Notes under the pieces: model-generated | The model's database searches: none | Told to the model about the DNA's origin: nothing | The model's input: only the letters and a program-made list of their open reading frames with translations | Part shown: positions 1-6,560 of the stretch, in pieces | How the letters are laid out: the number at the start of each line of letters is the position of its first letter | Position numbering within the stretch: position 1 is the stretch's first letter | Made by a program: the position numbers and the translations under genes | From: Bacteroidota bacterium | Lineage (GTDB): Bacteria > Bacteroidota > Bacteroidia > Bacteroidales > F082 | Reading direction: 5' to 3' | Length of the DNA stretch: 6,589 nt | Assembly (NCBI GenBank): GCA_002686705.1 | Contig: NYYH01000090.1 | Location: 1 to 6,589, forward strand

Positions 1-267
1 AAAACTTTGCAACAGTATCTTGAAGAAAATCCTGAGACAATAATATCGTTTGCCTATTTTGATTTAGATTTATACAAACCAACAAAAGACTGTTTAAGAT
101 TAATTAAAGGTCATTTGACGAAAGGTTCGGTTATTGGGTTTGATCAACTGAATGATGGTAATGTTCCGGGAGAAACGATTGCCTTAAAAGAAGTATTAGG
201 CCTTGATAATTCTAAAATACAACGGTCTCCAATAAGTCCTTTGCAATCATATATTATAATAAAATAA
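1..267 (+). CDS. TylF/macrocin-type SAM-dependent O-methyltransferase, C-terminal fragment (5' end outside window)
   Basis: The frame is open from base 1 and ends at TAA 265-267, giving 88 residues of a C-terminal part; the gene begins upstream of the window. The TTG at position 7 is internal and should not be taken as the start. The fragment shows the late half of a class I methyltransferase fold as in the TylF/MycF (macrocin O-methyltransferase) family: a strand ending in FDLDLY (visible residues 20-25), a helix, then GSVIGFDQLN (42-51) and a PGE..A motif (56-61). The aspartates at visible positions 21, 23 and 48 fit the metal-binding acidic residues of that family, which methylates sugar hydroxyls using SAM and Mg2+. 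Such genes often sit in surface-polysaccharide or glycosylated-metabolite clusters; that role here is inference. The gene converges on the minus-strand operon and is probably unrelated to it. Confidence 0.75.
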   Translation, partial: KTLQQYLEENPETIISFAYFDLDLYKPTKDCLRLIKGHLTKGSVIGFDQLNDGNVPGETIALKEVLGLDNSKIQRSPISPLQSYIIIK

Positions 268-314
268 GAACATATCTGCAGGTTGAAGTAAAGAAAGCGT
301 TGCCTGTATAATAA

Positions 315-1274
315 CTAAAAGTAGTATTTAGCGCCTCCACCGTAATCCGGATGGGGTATGAATTCAGTAGAGATGGTTTTTAGAATGCTTTCAGAATTTG
401 TAGAGTGATAATGCATCAACTGTCTCAAGATTTCCTTCCAAGGATCTAACCTGGATTCATCCCAATCACTATGCCATTGCCCTGGTGATGGTTTGATGAA
501 AGGATATTGTATTCCTCTACCAATCGTATCCTGCGGATGAAGAGAGGATGGTAGTTCTTCCAAGCTTGGATGATGTTGCCATATATTCCTTGGATTGTTA
601 GGGACTGCAGCTCGTGCATGACAATGTCCAACAAAGCCTCTTTGAATCCACTTTCCAGATACATGGTTTTTTTTATAAGGATCAAGAACTAGATCTCCAC
701 TTTCAATTGATTCTTTAATATTGAATACCTCCTGTTCTCGTGGATTGTTAATTTTAAAAATCACATGGGAATGATCCAAGGTCATACGAAAGGGAACACC
801 ATTTCGCTCAACTAGATCCGCAACCTTCTCAATTCGTCTGAAATCCTCTGACCACATGTTTACGTGAACCTCAAAAGTTGGACGGCAACCTAATTTTTCT
901 CCAATTTCAAAGGCTTTTAAATAAATTTCGGAGACTTCTTTGTCAGAAACTAAAGAACCATTTGCATGATCCATCATTATTTGAGTGTTGTGGACGAGGC
1001 TTCCAAGTTGCGATCCTATGCGGATATTCTCAAAGAGTAGTTCTTCGTCTCTTCCTAACAGATAAAACCATCCTCCTGCTAAAATAGGGAGATCATATTT
1101 TTCACTGCAGCGTAAATATTCGGAAACCTGATTTACCGGAGGGGTTTTGTCAAAATAGTCGTAAACACCAGATTCCTTAACCATTTTAAATTTATCGTCG
1201 AGTAAAATGGGTGGATCTATATCAGTATGTATTACACCCTTCTCTGTAATGCCGAATAAAAGTTTTTTGTTCAT
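315..1274 (-). CDS. Xylose-isomerase-like TIM-barrel protein (sugar phosphate isomerase/epimerase superfamily)
   Basis: A 319-residue soluble protein with no signal peptide, probably cytoplasmic. It carries the divalent-metal ligand pattern of the xylose isomerase-like TIM-barrel superfamily (AP endonuclease 2 fold): E135 in FEVHVNMW, D167 with H168 and H170 in TLDHSH, H217/H219 in GHCHAR, and a late glutamate E304 in STEFIPHPDYGGG. Members isomerise, epimerise, dehydrate or cleave sugars and related polyols. The substrate here is unknown, and the protein is too divergent to call a true xylose isomerase. Between H219 and E304 lies an unusually long segment (about 223-280) rich in His, Trp and Pro that may shape the active site. 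ATG at 1274 is the first residue of a natural N-terminal beta strand; no clear Shine-Dalgarno site precedes it. It is the last gene of the operon, 45 bases after the dioxygenase gene, and ends with TAG. Sampled G+C is about 41%, against about 27-31% in the two preceding genes. Confidence 0.8.
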   Translation of the reverse strand: MNKKLLFGITEKGVIHTDIDPPILLDDKFKMVKESGVYDYFDKTPPVNQVSEYLRCSEKYDLPILAGGWFYLLGRDEELLFENIRIGSQLGSLVHNTQIMMDHANGSLVSDKEVSEIYLKAFEIGEKLGCRPTFEVHVNMWSEDFRRIEKVADLVERNGVPFRMTLDHSHVIFKINNPREQEVFNIKESIESGDLVLDPYKKNHVSGKWIQRGFVGHCHARAAVPNNPRNIWQHHPSLEELPSSLHPQDTIGRGIQYPFIKPSPGQWHSDWDESRLDPWKEILRQLMHYHSTNSESILKTISTEFIPHPDYGGGAKYYF

Positions 1275-1319
1275 CAGTTAGTTGTTTAATTATTAAAATA
1301 AATACTATTTATAGTTTTT

Positions 1320-2192
1320 TTAAGATTTAGGAGAATATACTTTGTTATCTCCATCTCTTTGCAATTGATAAATTGAGGTCATTTTTTTAGGTAAAGGCTG
1401 GGGAATTCTTACAGGTACGTTACTTAATCTTGGGTGAACAGATTGTTTCCCAAAAATAATTCTATCGTTCATGTCTACCCAGCTACCAAATACTGATGCT
1501 GAACCTGCAAGTGGCCACGCATCAGATGACATTAACTCGTAAAGAAGAAATCGTCTTTGTTTACTTGTGTTGTTAATTTTTGATGCATGTAAAAGTCTCG
1601 CATGATGAAAAGTAACAGATCCTGATGGCAGTATCATACTTTGAGCTTTATCAACAAATTGATTTACAATGTCTTCAGAGACAGCTCCACAGAAAAAACC
1701 ATTAGACATATGATTATGTATAGGACCTTTGTGAGAACCAGGGACAAACATAACTGGACCATTTTCTTCAGTCATATCATCTATCACTATACCAACAGCT
1801 AATACATCATCATTTGTATGTGGATAAAAGGCCCAATCTTGATGCCATTCGACAGGAGACCCGCCATTTCCAAGTTTTAGATTTAATTTTACATTTTGAA
1901 GTCTGACATTTTCACCTAGTAATAATTTAAGGGTATTTTTGATTTCAGTTATTTTTAAGATATTCAAAAAATAATTGTCTAATTTATGAGGAGATTTAAT
2001 CCTTTCAATTCTAGGCTTTCCAGAGGACAGGTCATTTAGTATTTCAAAATAGTCATTTGTTACTTTTAATTTTTTTCCATCTGCTACTAGCTTGTCTATA
2101 ATAGATGTTAGATGAATTAAAATTTCACTAGGTATAATGTTTTTTAGTACAATATAACCATCCTTTTCATATAATTTTTTCAATCTCGACAT
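1320..2192 (-). CDS. Phytanoyl-CoA dioxygenase (PhyH)-like Fe(II)/2-oxoglutarate-dependent oxygenase
   Basis: A 290-residue protein of normal length for the PhyH family, likely cytoplasmic. The N-terminus (YEKDGYIVLKNII, residues 8-20) is the usual family opening. The iron-binding facial triad is visible: H117 and D119 in EWHQDW, and the distal H202 in LLHAS. An arginine about 11 residues later (R213/R214, QRRFLLYE) would hold the 2-oxoglutarate carboxylate. The core motif GPVMFVPGSHKGP (145-157) and SSDAWPL (222-228) are also typical of bacterial PhyH-like proteins. These enzymes couple decarboxylation of 2-oxoglutarate to hydroxylation of a small molecule; bacterial members act on varied substrates, so phytanoyl-CoA need not be the substrate. 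The start follows the ATPase stop by only 4 bases, so translation is probably coupled and the substrate is probably the imported compound or its derivative (inference). No Shine-Dalgarno site is seen. Confidence 0.88.
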   Translation of the reverse strand: MSRLKKLYEKDGYIVLKNIIPSEILIHLTSIIDKLVADGKKLKVTNDYFEILNDLSSGKPRIERIKSPHKLDNYFLNILKITEIKNTLKLLLGENVRLQNVKLNLKLGNGGSPVEWHQDWAFYPHTNDDVLAVGIVIDDMTEENGPVMFVPGSHKGPIHNHMSNGFFCGAVSEDIVNQFVDKAQSMILPSGSVTFHHARLLHASKINNTSKQRRFLLYELMSSDAWPLAGSASVFGSWVDMNDRIIFGKQSVHPRLSNVPVRIPQPLPKKMTSIYQLQRDGDNKVYSPKS

Positions 2193-2196
2193 AATA

Positions 2197-3306
2197 TTAA
2201 TTTAGAAAATTTATTAAGTTTTCACCTTTTGAATTAAAATAAAAAGATTGTTCTGTGTCAAACTTTAAACTAACATTTTCACCTTCTGAATAGTTAGTTA
2301 CCCCTTGAACAAGAACTTTTATATCAATTCCTTCACAATCTATCAAAATTAATGTTCTACTCCCCATCAGTTCAATTAATTTTATTTGACCCTTTACATC
2401 AGTATAATTATCACCAATTTTTATACTTTCAGGACGAATCCCTAATATGATTCTTTCATCATTTATGTTTTTTTGTATTTTTTCTGGTATTTTAATATTA
2501 AAAATTTTAGAATTAAGGAGATAATTTTTTGAATGAAACGTACATTCAAATTGATTGATAGGAGGAGATCCTATAAAATTTGCAACAAATTGATTTTTTG
2601 GGTAATAATAAATATTAAAAGGAGTATCATATTGTTGAACGACACCTTCATTCATGACAGCGATTTTATCACCAATTGTTAATGCTTCTTCTTGGTCATG
2701 AGTAACAAAAATCATTGTTGTGTTTAAATTACGTTGAATAAGTTTTATTTCGGTCCTCATTTCAACCCTTAGTTTTGCATCTAAAGCAGCAAAGGGTTCA
2801 TCGAGTAAAAATGCAGTAGGCTCCATTACTATAGCTCTGCCTAAAGCTACTCTTTGACCTTGTCCTCCTGATAATTCCCGGGGATACCTATAAAGCAAAT
2901 CATTTATTTTTAGCATTTCTGCGGAACTTATTACTTTTTGATTAATCTCTTCCTTAGTTAAGTTTTTTTTCATATCTAAACCAAAGGATATGTTTTTTCT
3001 AACGTTTAAATGTGGGAATAGGGCTGTATTTTGAAAAACAAAGGCCATATTTCTATCCTTAGGTATTACTCTAGTTAGATCTTCACCTTTAACAATAATT
3101 GCATTCTCATTATCTGGATGTTCTAAACCTGCTATACACCTCAATGTTGTAGTTTTTCCACAACCTGATGGTCCAAGTAAAACTAGTAATTCACCTTCTG
3201 CAACATCAAGATTGACATTATCACATGCAATCACATTATTTTTGTTAAATGTTTTTCTTAAATTTTGGATTTTTATACCAGAATATTTTTGAAGTGATGA
3301 ATTCAT
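2197..3306 (-). CDS. ABC transporter ATP-binding protein, carbohydrate (MalK/UgpC) type
   Basis: A 369-residue cytoplasmic ATPase that would power the two permeases encoded just upstream. All nucleotide-binding motifs are intact: Walker A GPSGCGKT (45-52), Q-loop Q92 in VFQNTALFPHL, ABC signature LSGGQ (145-149), Walker B FLLDEP (166-171) with catalytic E170, D-loop around 174-177 and switch H203 in VTHDQEE. Residues from about 240 onward form the C-terminal TOBE/MOP-type domain, entered through NFIGSPPINQF (244-253) and containing GIRPESI (289-295), as in MalK, UgpC and MsmK. Length and architecture match the CUT1 importer subfamily, which takes up oligosaccharides, polyols and glycerophosphate-like compounds. 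It starts 21 bases after permease 2 and ends 4 bases before the dioxygenase gene. No Shine-Dalgarno site is visible before ATG 3306. Substrate specificity cannot be read from the ATPase. Confidence 0.95.
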   Translation of the reverse strand: MNSSLQKYSGIKIQNLRKTFNKNNVIACDNVNLDVAEGELLVLLGPSGCGKTTTLRCIAGLEHPDNENAIIVKGEDLTRVIPKDRNMAFVFQNTALFPHLNVRKNISFGLDMKKNLTKEEINQKVISSAEMLKINDLLYRYPRELSGGQGQRVALGRAIVMEPTAFLLDEPFAALDAKLRVEMRTEIKLIQRNLNTTMIFVTHDQEEALTIGDKIAVMNEGVVQQYDTPFNIYYYPKNQFVANFIGSPPINQFECTFHSKNYLLNSKIFNIKIPEKIQKNINDERIILGIRPESIKIGDNYTDVKGQIKLIELMGSRTLILIDCEGIDIKVLVQGVTNYSEGENVSLKFDTEQSFYFNSKGENLINFLN

Positions 3307-3327
3307 TATTGTTTATTTTACTGACTA

Positions 3328-4152
3328 TTATGTTGCTGATGCAAATGTTTGAGAAAGATATTTTTGTGCGAACATATATATAATTACTGGAGGAATTCCA
3401 GTAATTAAAGTCATTACAGCAAGTAACTCCCATTCTATACGTTCTCCTCCTGCAGCGGCAATATAAATTGCAACCGATGCTGTTTGTGGGCCCCCTCCAG
3501 TTGTAAGCATATTTGAAAAAAGAAAATCACTCCAACCATAAAGGAACGATAAGAATAAAACTGATATCATAACTGGTTTAGCTAAAGGAATCATTACTTT
3601 GTAAAATGCTTGAAATTGAGTGCAACCATAAACCATTGCAGCTTCTTCAAGATTTGGTGATAACTGTGCAAAAAAACCTCTCAAAATCCAAACACAATAA
3701 GGCACGGCAAAAATCTGAAAAGCAATCCATAAGCCCCAATAAGTATTAAATAGGCCAAACTTTATCCAAATAATCGTAATTGGTACTATTAATAGAATAA
3801 AAGGAAAAACAAGTGTTCCAACAATTAAATAGAATAAGGTTTCACGATAAGCGAATTTTTTCCTAGCAAAAATATATGCCCCAGGTAATGATATAGCTAT
3901 TGCAATTATTGAAGTGCCAAGACCCGCAATAAGACTATTAATTAAGTATTTATGAAAATCAAAAATTTGGAATACATCATACCAGGCCTGAAAGCTGAAT
4001 TGTTCAGGCATCCAACTTGTTTCAAAAACTTCTCCGGGTGCTTTGAATGCTGTAACAATGATGTATGTATAAGGAATCATTATCATAAAAATAATCATCC
4101 CTAGTAAAAAAAAAGAGATTAACTTTTCAGTGATACTAATTCTTGATTTCAT
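3328..4152 (-). CDS. ABC transporter permease 2, carbohydrate type (MalG-like, CUT1)
   Basis: A 274-residue integral inner-membrane protein with about six predicted hydrophobic helices (roughly residues 12-35, 70-95, 105-130, 138-160, 194-214 and 243-263). The cytoplasmic EAA loop that docks on the ATPase is clear: EEAAMVYG (169-176), nine residues, then VMIP (186-189), matching EAA-X3-G-X9-hydrophobic-X-hydrophobic-P. The short cytoplasmic N-terminus followed at once by helix 1, and the opening ending in TAFKAPGEVF (34-43), are typical of the MalG-type partner. It would form the channel as a heterodimer with the permease encoded upstream. The gap to that gene is 11 bases, so co-translation is likely. 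ATG 4152 is the natural start: helix 1 begins about ten residues in. No strong Shine-Dalgarno site is present. Confidence 0.93.
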   Translation of the reverse strand: MKSRISITEKLISFFLLGMIIFMIMIPYTYIIVTAFKAPGEVFETSWMPEQFSFQAWYDVFQIFDFHKYLINSLIAGLGTSIIAIAISLPGAYIFARKKFAYRETLFYLIVGTLVFPFILLIVPITIIWIKFGLFNTYWGLWIAFQIFAVPYCVWILRGFFAQLSPNLEEAAMVYGCTQFQAFYKVMIPLAKPVMISVLFLSFLYGWSDFLFSNMLTTGGGPQTASVAIYIAAAGGERIEWELLAVMTLITGIPPVIIYMFAQKYLSQTFASAT

Positions 4153-4163
4153 ACGACTTTGAT

Positions 4164-5045
4164 TTAAAATCTATTATTTAAATTTTTATGATAAATAAAA
4201 CCAAATGGTAAAAGTAGAACACCTGTAAATAATACCAAAAATAATCCAACTGTAAAAGCCATTCCAAAATCACCCGACATAAAAGCAAATCGATACATCA
4301 ATATGCTTAAAACACTTGTATCATAGCCAGGACCACCACCGGTAAGTGTGAATGGTTGTTCAATTTTAGCTAAATTGAATGCCAATCTCAAAATTATAAC
4401 TATTAATATTGCTGATTTTATTCTAGGAAATGTTACCGTTAAAAACCTTTGGAAATAGTTTGCTCCATAAATTTCTGCAAGTTCATAATATTCTTTAGGA
4501 ATAGCTTGAAGAGAAGAAAGAATAATTAAAAACATAAATGGCCAAAACGTCCAAGATGCCACAAAAGTAATTATCCATCTTGCCCATACGCCTTCTGAAA
4601 ACCACCAAATTGGTTCATCTATGATTCCTAATTCCATCAAATAATATGGGATCATTCCTAACCCTGGGTCTAATAGAAAGAGCCAAATACCTCCAACAAC
4701 CACTGGTGGCATAGCATAGGAAACAATCATTATACCCCTCCATAATGACTTAAAAGGTATGAATGGTTGATTCATTACTAGTGCTGCAACAAGTGCTATT
4801 AATAATTGAAAAGCAGTTGAAAAGCTGTATATGATAGTTGCCTTTATAGAATCCCAAAAATAATCAGCAGTTATAAAGTTGTAATAATTATCAAATCCCT
4901 TCCATTTAGGTTCACCCATAAAAGGCCATAGGTGGAAACTCATCCAAAAACCTTGGATAAAAGGAATCCACAGGAGCAAAAGCATAAAAAGACTGGTAGG
5001 TATTAAAAAAACAATTACCAGTCTTTTTTCTTGATCTAAAAGCAT
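4164..5045 (-). CDS. ABC transporter permease 1, carbohydrate type (MalF/UgpA-like, CUT1)
   Basis: A 293-residue inner-membrane permease with about six hydrophobic helices (roughly 9-35, 68-92, 103-125, 155-178, 211-225 and 262-285). The EAA loop is present in variant form, ELAEIYG (188-194) leading to FPRIKS (206-211), with Leu replacing the first Ala. The conserved TLTGGGPG (233-240) after helix 5 is typical of the MalF/UgpA-type subunit of CUT1 importers. It pairs with permease 2. It lacks the large periplasmic loop of enterobacterial MalF, so it resembles the shorter UgpA type. ATG 5045 is the first possible start, because an in-frame stop lies three codons upstream (complement of 5052-5054). 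That start codon lies inside an extended inverted repeat shared with the end of the binding-protein gene, and no Shine-Dalgarno site stands directly before it, so translation may depend on ribosomes arriving from upstream. Confidence 0.93.
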   Translation of the reverse strand: MLLDQEKRLVIVFLIPTSLFMLLLLWIPFIQGFWMSFHLWPFMGEPKWKGFDNYYNFITADYFWDSIKATIIYSFSTAFQLLIALVAALVMNQPFIPFKSLWRGIMIVSYAMPPVVVGGIWLFLLDPGLGMIPYYLMELGIIDEPIWWFSEGVWARWIITFVASWTFWPFMFLIILSSLQAIPKEYYELAEIYGANYFQRFLTVTFPRIKSAILIVIILRLAFNLAKIEQPFTLTGGGPGYDTSVLSILMYRFAFMSGDFGMAFTVGLFLVLFTGVLLLPFGFIYHKNLNNRF

Positions 5046-5100
5046 ATAAAGTTAAAGAAGGATGAATTTTCCCCTTGTTTAATTTATATTATGCTTTTAG
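5036..5100 (-). repeat. Extended imperfect inverted repeat (mRNA hairpin) across the binding-protein/permease-1 junction
   Basis: Positions 5036-5061 pair with 5073-5100 over 24 base pairs. There are 10 uninterrupted pairs (ctaaaagcat, 5036-5045, with atgcttttag, 5091-5100). After a 3-base bulge at 5088-5090 come 5 more (5046-5050 with 5083-5087), then a 1-base bulge at 5051, 5 more (5052-5056 with 5078-5082), one mismatch (5057/5077) and 4 more (5058-5061 with 5073-5076). The loop is 5062-5072. In the minus-strand mRNA the stem contains the last codons of the binding-protein gene, the stop codon lies at its bulge, and the permease AUG (5045-5043) is fully paired. Hairpins between binding-protein and permease genes are known to protect the upstream message and lower permease output, as at malE-malF. 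That role here is inference. No U-tract follows the stem, so it does not look like a classical terminator. Confidence 0.6.
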
Positions 5101-6480
5101 GGCAGCATTAACCTTGCTTTCATATGCTTCTAATTCCTTTTCAACTGGAGATCCTTGAAACATTTTCTGTCCATGAGGTGCAAGAAGATTGTATTGAAAA
5201 TCAACTGATTTAGGGTGATTTGCCCATACTCCTGGAGGTACTCTTGTGTCAAGCATTGCTTTCATTGCTTCCGCATATCCATCAGCAGATCCATTTAATG
5301 CATCCCAAGTATCTTTTCGAACACTAAAACCCGATGATTTTGCATAGGCAATTTGATTTTCAGGAAGTAGCCACTCTTTAATGAATTCAAAGGCAGCCTC
5401 TTCTTTTAAATTTGCATCTGGCCCATCCTGTTTAACTATATACATTGGGAACCAAGCCAATACAGAATTTGAACCTGAATTTCCTCCTGTTAAGGGAAAT
5501 TGAGGAGACCACTGAATTGTGCCATCACTCATTTCATTAGGAGCCTTGGCTAGCAAGGTTCCCCTATTTAACAAGTCACAATGCACAATACTTTTTCTTC
5601 CTTTAATTAATTCTTCTACTGATGCCTCATCAGAACTTCCTACGGTTTGGGGAGAACTGAATTTATGTTTCCTATATAAATCAACATAGAATTGAACACC
5701 TTTGATCCATGCATCAGATGTTGCATTAGAATATGACCATGTTGGATCTAAAAAATCATCTTTTGTTGCATCAACAGATCTTATCCATCCATTTAATTGA
5801 GTGTCAGCAAAATCCCAAATTTTACCATATACTTCAGTTGGATATTTTATTCCAGATGACTGAAGTTGCTTGCATAATTCAACATAATGATCTGTGTCTC
5901 TGATTGGGAAGTTTCTATCAAAATCAATGCCTGCTTTTTCAAAATGATCTCTTCTAACTAAAGCTGGAGCTTGAGCAATAAGACCAAATGGCATGTCCAT
6001 TATATTATTTGAATCTTTAAATCCACTATTTTGTTTTTTTATAATAGGAAAAGTCCAATCAATTGCTGACTTTGTTTGATAATCTAAATTGTTGTCAATA
6101 AAATCATTCATTGGCCTCAGGAAACCCCTTAATTGTCCTGTCCATCTTGCACAAGCGTCAAAAACTGTTGGCTTTATACCTCCGATCATATTTGTTCTAT
6201 ATTTTGGTCCAATTATATCGCCATAACCGTTCCAAGACACCTTTACCTTTGCACCAGTTCTTTTTTCAAATGATTTGACAATATTTTCGCTTAGTTGACG
6301 AACAATTTTGTTTTGCACACCGATCATATTCCAATATTCTATAGTAACACCTTTTAGGTCAGTTTTTGATTTTCCAAACAATAGTTCTGGAGTCAAAGAC
6401 GTTGCAAGGCCCATTGTTGCCAAAACGCTACTTTGCGTTAAAAAATCTCTTCTTGTTTTTTGAATTTGCTTTGAATTCAT
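5089..6480 (-). CDS. Tat-exported extracellular solute-binding protein, family 1 (carbohydrate-type ABC receptor)
   Basis: A 463-residue periplasmic receptor, the normal size for a family 1 solute-binding protein. The N-terminus is a twin-arginine signal: TRRDFL (residues 9-14), a hydrophobic stretch (about 15-30), and probable cleavage near 36-40. Mature features include an opening strand TIEYWNMIG (46-54), FEKRTGAKVKV (71-81), a central PFGLIAQAPALVRRDHFEKAGID segment (around 164-186) typical of the hinge region, and a C-terminal FIKEWLLPENQIAYA (367-381). Several Trp residues (for example 83, 113, 223, 258, 419) could stack on a sugar, but the ligand is not identifiable. There is no lipobox, so the protein is soluble rather than lipid-anchored. 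It is the first gene of the operon and the only one with a clear Shine-Dalgarno site (GGAG, 5 bases before ATG 6480), as expected for the subunit needed in excess. Confidence 0.92.
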   Translation of the reverse strand: MNSKQIQKTRRDFLTQSSVLATMGLATSLTPELLFGKSKTDLKGVTIEYWNMIGVQNKIVRQLSENIVKSFEKRTGAKVKVSWNGYGDIIGPKYRTNMIGGIKPTVFDACARWTGQLRGFLRPMNDFIDNNLDYQTKSAIDWTFPIIKKQNSGFKDSNNIMDMPFGLIAQAPALVRRDHFEKAGIDFDRNFPIRDTDHYVELCKQLQSSGIKYPTEVYGKIWDFADTQLNGWIRSVDATKDDFLDPTWSYSNATSDAWIKGVQFYVDLYRKHKFSSPQTVGSSDEASVEELIKGRKSIVHCDLLNRGTLLAKAPNEMSDGTIQWSPQFPLTGGNSGSNSVLAWFPMYIVKQDGPDANLKEEAAFEFIKEWLLPENQIAYAKSSGFSVRKDTWDALNGSADGYAEAMKAMLDTRVPPGVWANHPKSVDFQYNLLAPHGQKMFQGSPVEKELEAYESKVNAALKA

Positions 6481-6483
6481 TTT

Positions 6484-6489
6484 CTCTCC
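6484..6489 (-). promoter_or_regulatory. Shine-Dalgarno site of the binding-protein gene
   Basis: The minus strand reads GGAGAG immediately before AAA and the ATG at 6480-6478. The GGAG core is 5 bases from the start codon, a workable if slightly short spacing. It supports this ATG over internal ones and contrasts with the five downstream genes, which have no comparable site. Confidence 0.65.
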
Positions 6490-6515
6490 ATATTATTTAA
6501 AAAAGAATTTAAATA

Positions 6516-6524
6516 CCAATTTGG
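6516..6524. promoter_or_regulatory. Small palindrome, possible operator downstream of the candidate promoter
   Basis: The bases ccaa-t-ttgg form a 9-base palindrome with 4-base arms at 6516-6524, at or just after the predicted transcription start, where a repressor would block initiation. An AT-only palindrome, atttaaat (6507-6514), lies two bases away. The arms are short and chance is a real alternative. No regulator gene is in the window. Confidence 0.2.
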
Positions 6525-6531
6525 AATCTTC

Positions 6532-6560
6532 TTTTAAAATAACATGCTAAATTATGTCAA
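6532..6560 (-). promoter_or_regulatory. Candidate sigma70-type promoter of the importer operon
   Basis: The minus strand carries a perfect -35 hexamer TTGACA (6560-6555). A 17-base spacer then leads to TTAAAA (6537-6532), a weak match to TATAAT. Transcription would begin near 6525, leaving a leader of about 45 bases. The perfect -35 with correct spacing is the main support. The poor -10 and the strong A+T bias keep confidence moderate; a weak -10 would suit an activator-dependent promoter, which is speculation. Confidence 0.4.

Noticed and set aside
7..9. TTG as a start codon for the methyltransferase
   Set aside because: The frame stays open to base 1, and the visible fold begins mid-domain, without the SAM-binding N-terminal half. 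The true start is outside the window.
277..308. Possible terminator hairpin between the convergent genes (tgcagg with cctgta)
   Set aside because: It has only six pairs including a wobble, a 20-base loop and no following T-run on either strand.
446..685. Open minus-strand frame of 79 codons
   Set aside because: It lies wholly inside the TIM-barrel gene in another frame. The protein has no recognisable domain, while the longer frame carries conserved metal ligands.
878..1087. Open plus-strand frame of 69 codons
   Set aside because: It is antisense to the TIM-barrel gene, with no ribosome-binding site and no recognisable protein features.
315..1274. Naming the TIM-barrel gene as xylose isomerase or another specific isomerase
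   Set aside because: Only the superfamily metal-ligand pattern is visible. The length and central segment do not match a specific characterised enzyme that I can name.
1275..1319. AT palindromes (tttaattattaaa; ACTAT..ATAGT) in the dioxygenase/TIM-barrel gap
   Set aside because: They are almost pure A/T with short arms and tiny loops, as expected by chance in such a sequence.
1320..2192. Naming the dioxygenase as ectoine hydroxylase or a phosphonate hydroxylase
   Set aside because: The iron and 2-oxoglutarate motifs are shared by the whole family. There are no ectoine or phosphonate genes nearby to support either function.
3245..3433. Open minus-strand frame of 62 codons across the permease-2/ATPase junction
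   Set aside because: It overlaps the end of permease 2 and the start of the ATPase gene in another frame. Its Asn/Ile/Ser-rich composition is what A/T-rich off-frame DNA gives.
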